Virus record (IMG/VR): IMGVR_UViG_3300032282_001213
Span: 1-33,357 of that record
Origin: a virus
DNA length: 33,357 bases
Reading direction: 5' to 3' (one strand)
Positions 22,217-31,371 of the stretch are shown here, in pieces. The translations under genes were made by a program, and so were the position numbers. Each line of letters begins with the position of its first letter. Position 1 is the stretch's first letter. Under the pieces are notes generated by a model. That model did not search any database, was not told the DNA's origin, and saw only the letters and a program-made list of their open reading frames with translations.

Positions 22217-25200
22217 TCAGGGTAATATTCGACAGGAATATAATGCAGCTACGACTGGTCTCAATATGGATCAAACTGTTAATCAGATCCAGAAGGGAAG
22301 ACTTACGTATGCTCTAAATGCTTCTGTTGAAAACTTTGATGCAAATTCTGTAAACTATCAGAATGAACCAGGGAATGAATTTTGTGTTCAGTTTCCTACT
22401 GGCTATCAACTTATTGGTACCCACTTCATTTCTGAAAAGAATAAACATATATTCTTCTTGGCTAACCCAACAGATGGTGGGAGTCAGATTGGATATATGG
22501 ATAACAATGACTGCACCTATCGCGTTCTTGTAGATGCTCCTTGTCTCAACTTCAATATCCACTATCCTATTCATAAATCTGTTCACAGAATTACTAATTG
22601 TAATACAGAGGTTTATTGGACAGATGGTTACAATCCTAGAAGATATATAGATATTGAAAACGTACCTTATGTTCTTAAACCTGGTACTGCTTTCTGTGAA
22701 CCTGAATATACAAATGAGGTAGACTGTAACCAACTAAAGGTTCAGCCTAATTTCTCTATTCCTCAACTTGCTGTTGTAGATATTACAACAGGTGGAACTC
22801 TTACCGCTGGTACTTACCAATTTGCAGTGCAATACTCTGATGCTGCTGGTAACCCCTACACTTCCTACTACTCTATTACCAATCCCACTCCTATTGCAAA
22901 CACTCAGCTTGCCTCAGTTAATTTTGATTACACTGTGGGTAGGTCTATTGTTTTGAATATATCTGAGCTAGATAGTTCTGGGCAGTTTCAATATTTCAAT
23001 GTTGCTGTAATTAAGTCTATTAATGGCATCAGCTCTGTTGAATTAATTGGTACATATTTTATTGACAATACACAGAAACAAATTACTTATACAGGTCAGA
23101 TTGTTGCTGATATTCGTTTGTCAATTAATGATATATTTGAGAAGTTCCCATATTACGAGATTGCACAAGACCTTACAGCTGTGCAAGGAGTTCTTGTTTG
23201 GGACCAGCTTACATCTATAGATAGAATTAACTATCAAAGTATTGCTAGCCAAATTACACTAGGTTGGGAGTCTTGGAGAATACCAGCAGATCAAAACTAT
23301 GCAGATGCAACAAATGCAACTAATCTTAGAGGTTATCTGAGAGATGAGGTGTATGCATTTGAAATAGTGTTCTTATTAAAGAACGGTAAACAAACAGATG
23401 GTTTCCATATTCCTGGAAGAATAAAGGGACCTGTTGAGAATAATCAACCACCAGTTCCTACTACCAATGATGACTTTATTGGAGAACCTGATGCTTCAGG
23501 AACTAGTCCTTATTGGAAAATTTATAATACAGCCACTGTAACAGGAACTTCTGCTGGATATGATCCTGCTGATCCAGGATATAAAGGACCTTACCAATAT
23601 GGTGAATTTGCTTATTGGGAGTCTTCAGAACTCTATCCTTGTAATAAAGATGTATGGGGAGATTTGGCTGATACACCTATCAGACATCATAAGTTCCCTG
23701 ATGTTGCTATAAGTCCTATATTTGAATCAAAGCTGTTCCTAGGTCCTCAATCAATGGTGATGGGGAATGATGCTGTGTTTCCAATAGGTGTTAGAATTGA
23801 TGTTCAACAAGTTATAACACTTATTAATGCATCAAATCTTACTGATGAGCAGAAAGCTGATATCATTGGATTTAAGATTGTAAGAGGAGATAGAGGAACA
23901 AATAAATCAATCATTGCTAAAGGTATTCTCAGAAATGTGAACACCTATAACAGAGATGAGCAAACTTACTACTTCCCTAACTATCCATATAATGACCTTT
24001 CTCAGGACCCATTCCTGAACTCATCAAACAATGCGTATACACAACTTTGTGATACGTATGAGGTACAAATAGATACTCTTGGTGTTGATCCAGATGGTGG
24101 TCCAGACTTTGCTGAATTGTTGTATACAGATTGTAATACAAACAAGCAGGTTAGAAAAAAGTTCTATGTAACAGGATCTTTTGAGTGGTGTTCAACTTCT
24201 CAACCTATTGTACTTGGTCCTGCTGTAGGTAGAGCAGGCGTTGCTAATTATGAAATATGGAGAGCATCAAGAAATAATTGGCTCAGTAGAGGATATAGAA
24301 TTGCTTGGGAAGATCGCTTTAATGGTGCTTCTACAAGATGGATAAATGGATGGCCTAATCCTCAGAATGTTGAAATTCTGCAAGTGGTACCAAATACAGG
24401 GGGTGTTAGAAAGATTGGTGGTAATGGTACAGCAAACATTAGCTATGTTGGATTCCACACAGCTGATCTAAACTGTAAGGTGCCTAGTCCTCTCAGTGGA
24501 ATAGAAACTAATGGGAATCTAGCATACAGACAGATATTCAATTCTCCTGAAACTTCTTTTGGACAACCATTCTTAGGAGACATTCTTAAGTTGGAGAGTG
24601 TTATATTTGGCTCAGGTAGAGCTCACTTTGTACAAGTGAAAAGCAATGCAAAGTACAAACTCCTCACTGAAGAGGCTCAAAGAGATGCCCTTGATAGCTC
24701 AAATACATTAGGTAATCATACAGATCCTTTTAATGCCACTGCTATGTTTACAGCATATCAGGCATATTTGACTATCTATATCAACGGCATCACTAGAAAG
24801 AACTATGCATACTCTTTCAACTCTATAGCTGATTACAACTATACAGTGGGAGTTCCTAATGATTTAGGAATTAAACAAAGAAATCTAGACATTGCTAGAT
24901 ATCTAATCCCTGGTGTTCAGAATGTTGGGGATGATCATGATATCAATAACTATAACAGAGAATCTTCTGTATTCTTAAAGACAGATCCTACTAAACCATA
25001 TCTACCTTTTCCTGACAAATCACCAAATATGGTGGTTGGTGGAAATAGTATTGTAACAGATGATTCTAGATTTATCATCTCAGATAAAGGGAATTGTAAT
25101 GCTCCTGGTAAAGAGGAGTATATCACTGCAGTGTCCTATTATGGATCTTTAAAGATAATGTTTATCAATCAGTATGGTCAAATGTATTCTTATGATACAA

Positions 25201-28200
25201 TTGACACTGGTTTCCAAAGAAAGGTAGATTCTGGTACAGCCACTGTTGAAACAATATTTGGTGGAGACACTTTCATCAGCAGATTTGCTTTTAAAACAAA
25301 GCTTCCATTCTTCATTGATGATAGGGTGAATGCTCCAGATGATAGTGATATATTCTATGATGAGATTGGTAATGTGGGTTATCCAGTGTACTGGCACTCA
25401 GCTAGATCTATTCTGAGAGATTATACAATTAATGGTGTAGGTGTACTATCTAACATCATTTCTTATAAGGCTCACAACTTTGACTGTCCTAATAGTCAGG
25501 TACTTGCTCCTGGTGCTTCTGCTCAGACTAATCCAGATAGAACATTCTATGATGGATATTTCTATATGTTTGCTTATGGTATTCCTAACTTCTATTGTGA
25601 AAGCTCTTATAATACAGATCTTAGACAAGCATTCAATAATAGAGAAGGTGATTTCTGGCCTCATGTAAGTACAGGAATTCCTGATGATTGGGTACAACAA
25701 AGCTTTGTTCCTATTGCTCAGGATAACACCTACTACTATAATGTAACATATAGTAAGCAAAATAAAGAGAACATATTTACTCACTTGCCTCCTGATTGGA
25801 AACAACAGTTGTGTTATACAAACTATCCATTCAGAGCAATCTATTCAGACACTCAACAGGCAGATGCTGATAACAAAGTAAATAACTGGTTGACTTACAG
25901 AGCTGTATCTTATTTTGACTTCCCTCAAAACTATGGTAAGCTTACTTCTTTGGATGGTATTCAGAACAGAGCTGTGCTTGCTAGATTTGAAAACAAGAGC
26001 TTGTTATATAACAACCTATTGACAATTGATACAAGTAATCCTCAGGCTGCATATGTTGGAAATGATAAGTTATTTGCAGGTGCGCCTCCTATTGACTTTG
26101 CTGAAACAGATTTGGGATATGTAGGAAGTCAGCACAAAATGCTTCTAAAAATACCTCAAGGTCAGATTACTATAGATGCTAAGAGAGGACAAGTATTTCT
26201 GATTGCTGGTACAGATGCTGTGGATATATCAGCTTTTGGTACAGGAATGAACAGGTTCTTTACAGACCATTTAGCATTTGAAATCTTACGTTATTTCCCT
26301 GATGCTGATATAGATAATAACTTTAATGGACTAGGACTACATGGTGTATATGATAGTAAGTATGATCGTGTGATTATTACAAAACTTGACTACATTCCTA
26401 GAAATAAGAGTATAAAGTATGATGCTGTAAATAGAGAGTTCTACATTGAGAAGGTATATCCTCAAGATCCTATTCCACCGAGCACTATACCTCCTGATCC
26501 TATTGTTATTCGTGAGACAGTTTATTTAACAGATGAAGAATACTTCTGTAACAAGAGCTGGACTCTTTCTTACAATATGAACACTAAGAGTTGGATAAGT
26601 TTCCATAGCTATATTCCTAACTGGTATATTGCTGAGAACAACTTCTTCTACTCTGGTATTAATGGATGTTGTGATGGATTAGATGCTACTGCTGGATTTG
26701 AGGTGTTAGCTGGAAAAGTGGTACCTGATATTACAACCACTACCACCACAACTAGCTCAACCACTACAACATCAACAACAACCACTACTTATACAGGTTG
26801 TGATTTGGGTGGTGTTATAACATTAACTAACTGTGAGTTGGAAGGAACTGCTGTAATAACTGTTCCACCTGTTCCAGCTCCTTGCGTAAGACCTTCAGGT
26901 TTGAATAACTACTTCTTCATATCAGGATATACAATAACCTCCGCTGCTACAACAATTGTATCAACTGCTACGCAGGATGATGCATGTGCTGCTGTAACAT
27001 TCCTTAATGGATTTGGAGATGATTATGTTGATTTGGATATAAGTGTTGTAGCTACACAAACTGCAGGAATTGCTGTTGGTAATCCTGTATATGTTGACAA
27101 TGGTTCAACAGATTGTGAAATGGCTCCTGATGGATGGTATTTCACAGAAGAGGGTATTTTTGATCAAGTGGTATTTAATGTATCTGGTGGCTATATCACT
27201 GAGATTGCATCTTGCTTCTGTGGTACAACAACTACAACAACCACTATTGTTAATATTCCAGAATGCTGCGGTATGATAACTAGTTCTGAAACAAGTCCTT
27301 ATTATTATGACTATAATAATAATGCATTTGCTCCATTAACTATTGGTTCCTTTACTGGAAATAGTCCTATTGCAATGACTGCTAATAAGTTATGGGAAGT
27401 GAGTGGTGGATCTAGTTGGAATGAATGGGATATTACATTAAGCCCATTTACTGCGACATTCAGTACAAATATACTATTCCCAGGTGGATTCTCATCTAAT
27501 GCTGGTTATGTGGCATTAACTGATACAGCATTAATTGGTATTGATCAGTCTGGTGGTACAGATCAAGTGACTGAGATTGATCTTACAGGACCGAATGCAT
27601 TTACAATTTTTGCATTAAGTGCTAATAGATCAGCTCTTGGAAATCTTTTATATACAATAGATCGCAAGTTAATTGTATTAAATCAAGATACAATTACATC
27701 AGATTATTATGTATCTCAATATGATTATATTACAAATGCTCTAGAAATAGATGTAGTTCTTACAGGAATTGTTCCAACAGGACTGTTTGAATGTAATTGT
27801 GATATTTACATCACTGATGATGCTAATAATGTCTTCTTGATAGACAGAACAAGTCCATATGGAATAATCGATGTAACAGACACTGATGTGGTTATAAAAG
27901 AAGTAACACAGGTAGTGGGTTGTATAACTACTTCATTATCAATCACTACAACAACAACAACCAGTAGTTCTACTACAACCACAACAACTACCGTTCCTCC
28001 TGGTGTATATACATTCAACTTTGCAACTGATTGTACACTAGTAGATGCTATTAATGTATACAGCGATTGTTCTAGTCTAACACTAGGCTGTGCTGTGTAT
28101 ACAGACATTGCTCTTACAGTGTACATTTCTAATGGTATCTACTCAGATGGTGTATACATATACACACTTGAGGATGGAGGAATTACTAACATACAACCTT

Positions 28201-28211
28201 GTGAAGCATAA
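22194..28211 (+). CDS. Muzzle/tail stabilisation protein with C-terminal modules, 2005 aa
   Basis: The N-terminal region (GNIRQEYNAATTGLN near 10-24, LTYALNASVENFDANSVNYQ, HKSVHRITNCNTEVYWTDGY) is, from memory, characteristic of the crAss-like tail stabilisation or muzzle protein (P22 gp10 analogue), which closes the tail end. Residues 1 to about 1500 form this body. After a Thr tract (1514-1532) come three extra parts: a beta-rich Cys module (1533-1676), a propeller-like segment (about 1686-1915, repeated short strands such as LWEVSGG, LIGIDQSGG, LIVLNQD, VFLIDRT) and a 69-residue end module ending QPCEA, separated by Thr tracts. The added C-terminus probably recognises the host. It overlaps the previous gene by 23 bases. 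Confidence 0.85.
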   Translation: MAGEETTNQGNIRQEYNAATTGLNMDQTVNQIQKGRLTYALNASVENFDANSVNYQNEPGNEFCVQFPTGYQLIGTHFISEKNKHIFFLANPTDGGSQIGYMDNNDCTYRVLVDAPCLNFNIHYPIHKSVHRITNCNTEVYWTDGYNPRRYIDIENVPYVLKPGTAFCEPEYTNEVDCNQLKVQPNFSIPQLAVVDITTGGTLTAGTYQFAVQYSDAAGNPYTSYYSITNPTPIANTQLASVNFDYTVGRSIVLNISELDSSGQFQYFNVAVIKSINGISSVELIGTYFIDNTQKQITYTGQIVADIRLSINDIFEKFPYYEIAQDLTAVQGVLVWDQLTSIDRINYQSIASQITLGWESWRIPADQNYADATNATNLRGYLRDEVYAFEIVFLLKNGKQTDGFHIPGRIKGPVENNQPPVPTTNDDFIGEPDASGTSPYWKIYNTATVTGTSAGYDPADPGYKGPYQYGEFAYWESSELYPCNKDVWGDLADTPIRHHKFPDVAISPIFESKLFLGPQSMVMGNDAVFPIGVRIDVQQVITLINASNLTDEQKADIIGFKIVRGDRGTNKSIIAKGILRNVNTYNRDEQTYYFPNYPYNDLSQDPFLNSSNNAYTQLCDTYEVQIDTLGVDPDGGPDFAELLYTDCNTNKQVRKKFYVTGSFEWCSTSQPIVLGPAVGRAGVANYEIWRASRNNWLSRGYRIAWEDRFNGASTRWINGWPNPQNVEILQVVPNTGGVRKIGGNGTANISYVGFHTADLNCKVPSPLSGIETNGNLAYRQIFNSPETSFGQPFLGDILKLESVIFGSGRAHFVQVKSNAKYKLLTEEAQRDALDSSNTLGNHTDPFNATAMFTAYQAYLTIYINGITRKNYAYSFNSIADYNYTVGVPNDLGIKQRNLDIARYLIPGVQNVGDDHDINNYNRESSVFLKTDPTKPYLPFPDKSPNMVVGGNSIVTDDSRFIISDKGNCNAPGKEEYITAVSYYGSLKIMFINQYGQMYSYDTIDTGFQRKVDSGTATVETIFGGDTFISRFAFKTKLPFFIDDRVNAPDDSDIFYDEIGNVGYPVYWHSARSILRDYTINGVGVLSNIISYKAHNFDCPNSQVLAPGASAQTNPDRTFYDGYFYMFAYGIPNFYCESSYNTDLRQAFNNREGDFWPHVSTGIPDDWVQQSFVPIAQDNTYYYNVTYSKQNKENIFTHLPPDWKQQLCYTNYPFRAIYSDTQQADADNKVNNWLTYRAVSYFDFPQNYGKLTSLDGIQNRAVLARFENKSLLYNNLLTIDTSNPQAAYVGNDKLFAGAPPIDFAETDLGYVGSQHKMLLKIPQGQITIDAKRGQVFLIAGTDAVDISAFGTGMNRFFTDHLAFEILRYFPDADIDNNFNGLGLHGVYDSKYDRVIITKLDYIPRNKSIKYDAVNREFYIEKVYPQDPIPPSTIPPDPIVIRETVYLTDEEYFCNKSWTLSYNMNTKSWISFHSYIPNWYIAENNFFYSGINGCCDGLDATAGFEVLAGKVVPDITTTTTTTSSTTTTSTTTTTYTGCDLGGVITLTNCELEGTAVITVPPVPAPCVRPSGLNNYFFISGYTITSAATTIVSTATQDDACAAVTFLNGFGDDYVDLDISVVATQTAGIAVGNPVYVDNGSTDCEMAPDGWYFTEEGIFDQVVFNVSGGYITEIASCFCGTTTTTTTIVNIPECCGMITSSETSPYYYDYNNNAFAPLTIGSFTGNSPIAMTANKLWEVSGGSSWNEWDITLSPFTATFSTNILFPGGFSSNAGYVALTDTALIGIDQSGGTDQVTEIDLTGPNAFTIFALSANRSALGNLLYTIDRKLIVLNQDTITSDYYVSQYDYITNALEIDVVLTGIVPTGLFECNCDIYITDDANNVFLIDRTSPYGIIDVTDTDVVIKEVTQVVGCITTSLSITTTTTTSSSTTTTTTTVPPGVYTFNFATDCTLVDAINVYSDCSSLTLGCAVYTDIALTVYISNGIYSDGVYIYTLEDGGITNIQPCEA
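26733..26789 (+). repeat. Thr/Ser codon tract 1 of the muzzle protein
   Basis: Nineteen Thr/Ser codons join the tail body to its first appended module. Confidence 0.8.
27225..27245 (+). repeat. Thr codon tract 2 of the muzzle protein
   Basis: Seven Thr codons before the propeller-like module. Confidence 0.75.
27945..27992 (+). repeat. Thr/Ser codon tract 3 of the muzzle protein
   Basis: Sixteen Thr/Ser codons before the last module. Confidence 0.8.
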
Positions 28212-28213
28212 AA

Positions 28214-29080
28214 ATGTCAAAAGTAATCACCATAAAGCTAACTAAGTCTGGCGCTAACGTTGGACCATTTACCATAACTGATAATTTTGGAAAGGTGTTG
28301 GGTACAGACATACCTAAGAACACTCTCATTTCTGGTATTAGCTATACAGTAGATGATGCTGTAACAGTGGTTATTTTGGAGTCTACAGGAACTTGTAAAG
28401 CAACAATTAATGTTTCATTACAGGACATTCCTGCATCTGTTATTTATAACACTACATACCAGCAGACTAAAACAGCTTGTTTGTGGAGACACCTTACTAA
28501 CCCAGAAATATATAATTACTTCTATGGTAACATAGAATCATACATAATTGAATATCCATTCTCCTATCAGTTCCAAGATGAAATCCTACAGAATGTGAAG
28601 GATTACACTAAGGCTTATAGATACTGGCAGAATGGTGAGGGTGTGTTCAACTATAATGATAAGGTGGAAACAGATAATGCTTGGTTCAATAAGGCTGTTC
28701 TATATAATGGTCAACAGTCTACTGGTATCCTTGAGCTGGTTCCAAAACCTATCAATAACCTCAGTGAGTATAATAAATATCCAATTTATAATACTGAGAG
28801 TAAGACAATCATGTTCACTAAGAGTGATAACTTCTATCAGTATAATACTTTCTGGTCTTTGGTGAAAAGTAAATCAGATCCCTTATTTTTGACAAGCTGT
28901 AAGAATCTCTCTATTGATAAGATCGTAAACCAAGCAAACATGGACTATGGTAAGAGATCATTCAAGAAGGAGCCCCTTAGAGCTAAAGATTTAAAGGTGA
29001 GACATATTTTAGATAATAGATATGACGCCCATTTGGTATCACAATTTATTGTTACACCAAGTCAAATTTCTTACAAATAA
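28214..29080 (+). CDS. Virion protein with a shared N-terminal domain, 288 aa
   Basis: Residues 1-75 (VITIKLTKSG, GPFTI, LISGISY, ESTGTCKATINVSL) align with the N-terminal domain of the 149-residue protein at 18164, probably a small Ig-like or beta-sandwich fold. The rest differs: an aromatic-rich central part (NYFYGNIESYIIEYPFSYQF; YRYWQNGEGVF) and a basic C-terminus (KKEPLRAKDLKVRHI). It starts three bases after the muzzle stop. An accessory tail or fibre-attachment protein is likely; no enzyme motif is seen. Confidence 0.7.
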   Translation: MSKVITIKLTKSGANVGPFTITDNFGKVLGTDIPKNTLISGISYTVDDAVTVVILESTGTCKATINVSLQDIPASVIYNTTYQQTKTACLWRHLTNPEIYNYFYGNIESYIIEYPFSYQFQDEILQNVKDYTKAYRYWQNGEGVFNYNDKVETDNAWFNKAVLYNGQQSTGILELVPKPINNLSEYNKYPIYNTESKTIMFTKSDNFYQYNTFWSLVKSKSDPLFLTSCKNLSIDKIVNQANMDYGKRSFKKEPLRAKDLKVRHILDNRYDAHLVSQFIVTPSQISYK

Positions 29081-29081
29081 C

Positions 29082-31370
29082 ATGGCAAAGAAACTTACTA
29101 AAAATAAAGCTAAAGAGATCCTGCATGATAAAAGCGTGCACGGACATCCTTTGACTGATAAACAAAGGAAGTTCTTTGGTGCTATTGCTGGAGGTGCTAA
29201 GCCTTATGAGAATGGTGGCTGGTTAGATAGATTTGAAACTCCTAGCGCACAGAATGGTATTGAGGGAACAATGGGAGGACTCACAGACAAAGGATTTAAT
29301 TTCAATCCTGCATGGGGTGGAGCTTGGAGATATGGAGGAGAGCTTGTTAGTGCACAAAATGGAAACATTATTTACACAGATAATCCAGCTGATCCTAGAC
29401 TTCATTCATATTTAGATAGTGCAAATCTTTACAAAGCTCACATCAAACAACTTGAGATTAATCCAAGATATGTTCCACAACGTCCTGCAGAAAGTCACAC
29501 TACTAAACTTTCTGAAAAAGATGCTGCAAAAATAAAAGCTAAACTTGCTAAAGTTCAGACTTTGACAAAAAAACAGCAACATGAAGATATACTTAAGGAA
29601 GTTAAAAACCCAAAAATCGGTTTTTTAGATGAAGAAAAATTTAAGAAAGAAAATCCAAAAGATGCTGCATTAATAGATTATTATAAAACATTAACTTTTT
29701 CTACACCAACTTATACTGGTATTTGGAACACTCCAGACTTAGTTAATGAAAGCATTGCTCCAACTGGTATTTATTTGGGAGGAGCTATCAATCCCGTATA
29801 TTCAGAACCAGTAGAAAAAGTAATTTATACTGGACCTTCTACAGATTATGAAAAGTTCAGAAGTGTTCCTACAATTCGTGGTACGAATATTAAATTTAAA
29901 CCACCCCTTGATTTAAAGAAAACTGTTAATATTCCACCAAAACAAGGACCTGCGCAGAAGATTGAAACTAAAGTTTCTACTACAACACAAACTACCACCA
30001 AAGCTCCTTTAAGAGTGATCAATGCTCCTTCTGGAACAACAGGTGTGTTTGGTCCAAATGGTCATAGGATTGGTGAATATGATGCTTCTACAAATACATT
30101 CTATGCTGACTATGAAGGAATATATGGAAAGACTAGTGATGCTAGCAAAGCAGCTCAAAAGTTTATAAACGATAAAGAGTCTCTTGATAGATACATTTTT
30201 GATAGAACTAGTAAAAACCCAAATGTTAAACCTCTTTCTACCACTAAACAAAGAAATGGTGGATGGATGGATAAATATGAGAATGATGGCAATATTTCTA
30301 AAGCACAAAATGGTAAAGTAAAAAACAAGGATGCTAAATGGATAGAGGATGCAGCCACTAAACATCAGAAATGTGGAATAGGTATTGAAGATCCCACTTG
30401 TAAAACTGAACCAACCCTTCAATTTCCAGGAATGCCTACATATGAAAATATGAGCAATCCTGTAAATCTATGGAACTGGCCTGAGGGAAGGAAAGAACAA
30501 AAAGCGTTCATGAGTAATGTTGATACTAGACAACAAATTCTTTCACAACAATATCCTAATTTAACAAAAGAAGCTTTAATAACTGCCCTAAGAGATAGTG
30601 CAAGAACAAATCAGTTATTAAATAATCCTGGGTATACAAAACTTTTTGATGAACAAGGTAAACTAAAAGATTCTACAGTGCGTGTAGAACCTTTTATCAA
30701 ATACTGGAAAGAAGCCTATCCTGAAAAAACTAAAATTACAGTGCCTGATATGCTTCAGTATCTTGGGCAAAATATAGGTAATTATGAAAATCTTATAAAT
30801 AGTGGATATAGAAAATTTGAAGATGGTGGCATGTTGCAGCCTCCTATGGCTGGTGCTGATCAGACTGTTCCTATGTACGCAATGGGAGGCAGTCTTCCTG
30901 GTTCTGTAGGATTTACATACGCACGTACAGCTGGGGCTGCTCCTGCTAACGGTCCTTACGCTAAGAAGACAAAAGCTAGTGCTCAGAATGGTCAGGAGAT
31001 GAAGTTCTATCAAGCAGGACTAGACTTCACTCCTAAAACTATTAGTCAGGATGGAACTGTTATAGATCCTATGGGTTATTGGAATCCTGAGAACATAGGA
31101 AACCCTGTAATCATTCCATCCACAGACATCACTATGGAGGGTGTAGATGTTCCATTGATTGGTATCTCTGACACAGGAGATGTTCAATACATGGAGCCTG
31201 GAGAAGATTATGAATTTGATGGTGAGTATGTAACAGAATATCCTGTAGCTAAAAAAGGCATCAGTGTGAATAATGCTGATGCTCAACCTCTTAAAAAGCT
31301 AGATCAATTGCTTAACTTTACAAACTATAACAAACCAACCAAGGGTGGATGGTTAGATAAATATAACTAA
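29082..31370 (+). CDS. Large cargo-type protein with GG...AQxG motifs, 762 aa
   Basis: The open frame runs back to ATG 29022 within the preceding gene, but ATG 29082 gives MAKKLTKNKAKEI right after that gene's stop and is preferred. The N-terminal motif HGHPLTDKQRKFFGAIAGG recalls large virion proteins of Bacteroidota phages. Several copies of a short motif follow: GGWLDRFETPSAQNG near residue 46, GGELVSAQNG near 85, GGWMDKYENDGNISKAQNG near 393, KASAQNG near 636 and a final GGWLDKYN. Between them lie disordered and Thr/Lys-rich stretches (TQTTTKAPLR). In crAss-like phages the genes after the muzzle encode proteins packaged and ejected with DNA, so an internal cargo role is reasonable. No enzymatic motif is recognised. 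Confidence 0.75.
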   Translation: MAKKLTKNKAKEILHDKSVHGHPLTDKQRKFFGAIAGGAKPYENGGWLDRFETPSAQNGIEGTMGGLTDKGFNFNPAWGGAWRYGGELVSAQNGNIIYTDNPADPRLHSYLDSANLYKAHIKQLEINPRYVPQRPAESHTTKLSEKDAAKIKAKLAKVQTLTKKQQHEDILKEVKNPKIGFLDEEKFKKENPKDAALIDYYKTLTFSTPTYTGIWNTPDLVNESIAPTGIYLGGAINPVYSEPVEKVIYTGPSTDYEKFRSVPTIRGTNIKFKPPLDLKKTVNIPPKQGPAQKIETKVSTTTQTTTKAPLRVINAPSGTTGVFGPNGHRIGEYDASTNTFYADYEGIYGKTSDASKAAQKFINDKESLDRYIFDRTSKNPNVKPLSTTKQRNGGWMDKYENDGNISKAQNGKVKNKDAKWIEDAATKHQKCGIGIEDPTCKTEPTLQFPGMPTYENMSNPVNLWNWPEGRKEQKAFMSNVDTRQQILSQQYPNLTKEALITALRDSARTNQLLNNPGYTKLFDEQGKLKDSTVRVEPFIKYWKEAYPEKTKITVPDMLQYLGQNIGNYENLINSGYRKFEDGGMLQPPMAGADQTVPMYAMGGSLPGSVGFTYARTAGAAPANGPYAKKTKASAQNGQEMKFYQAGLDFTPKTISQDGTVIDPMGYWNPENIGNPVIIPSTDITMEGVDVPLIGISDTGDVQYMEPGEDYEFDGEYVTEYPVAKKGISVNNADAQPLKKLDQLLNFTNYNKPTKGGWLDKYN

Positions 31371-31371
31371 C

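Noticed and set aside
29022-29081. Upstream ATG for the 762-residue protein
   Set aside because: It lies inside the previous gene; ATG 29082 directly after that stop gives a typical MAKK start followed by the conserved-looking region.
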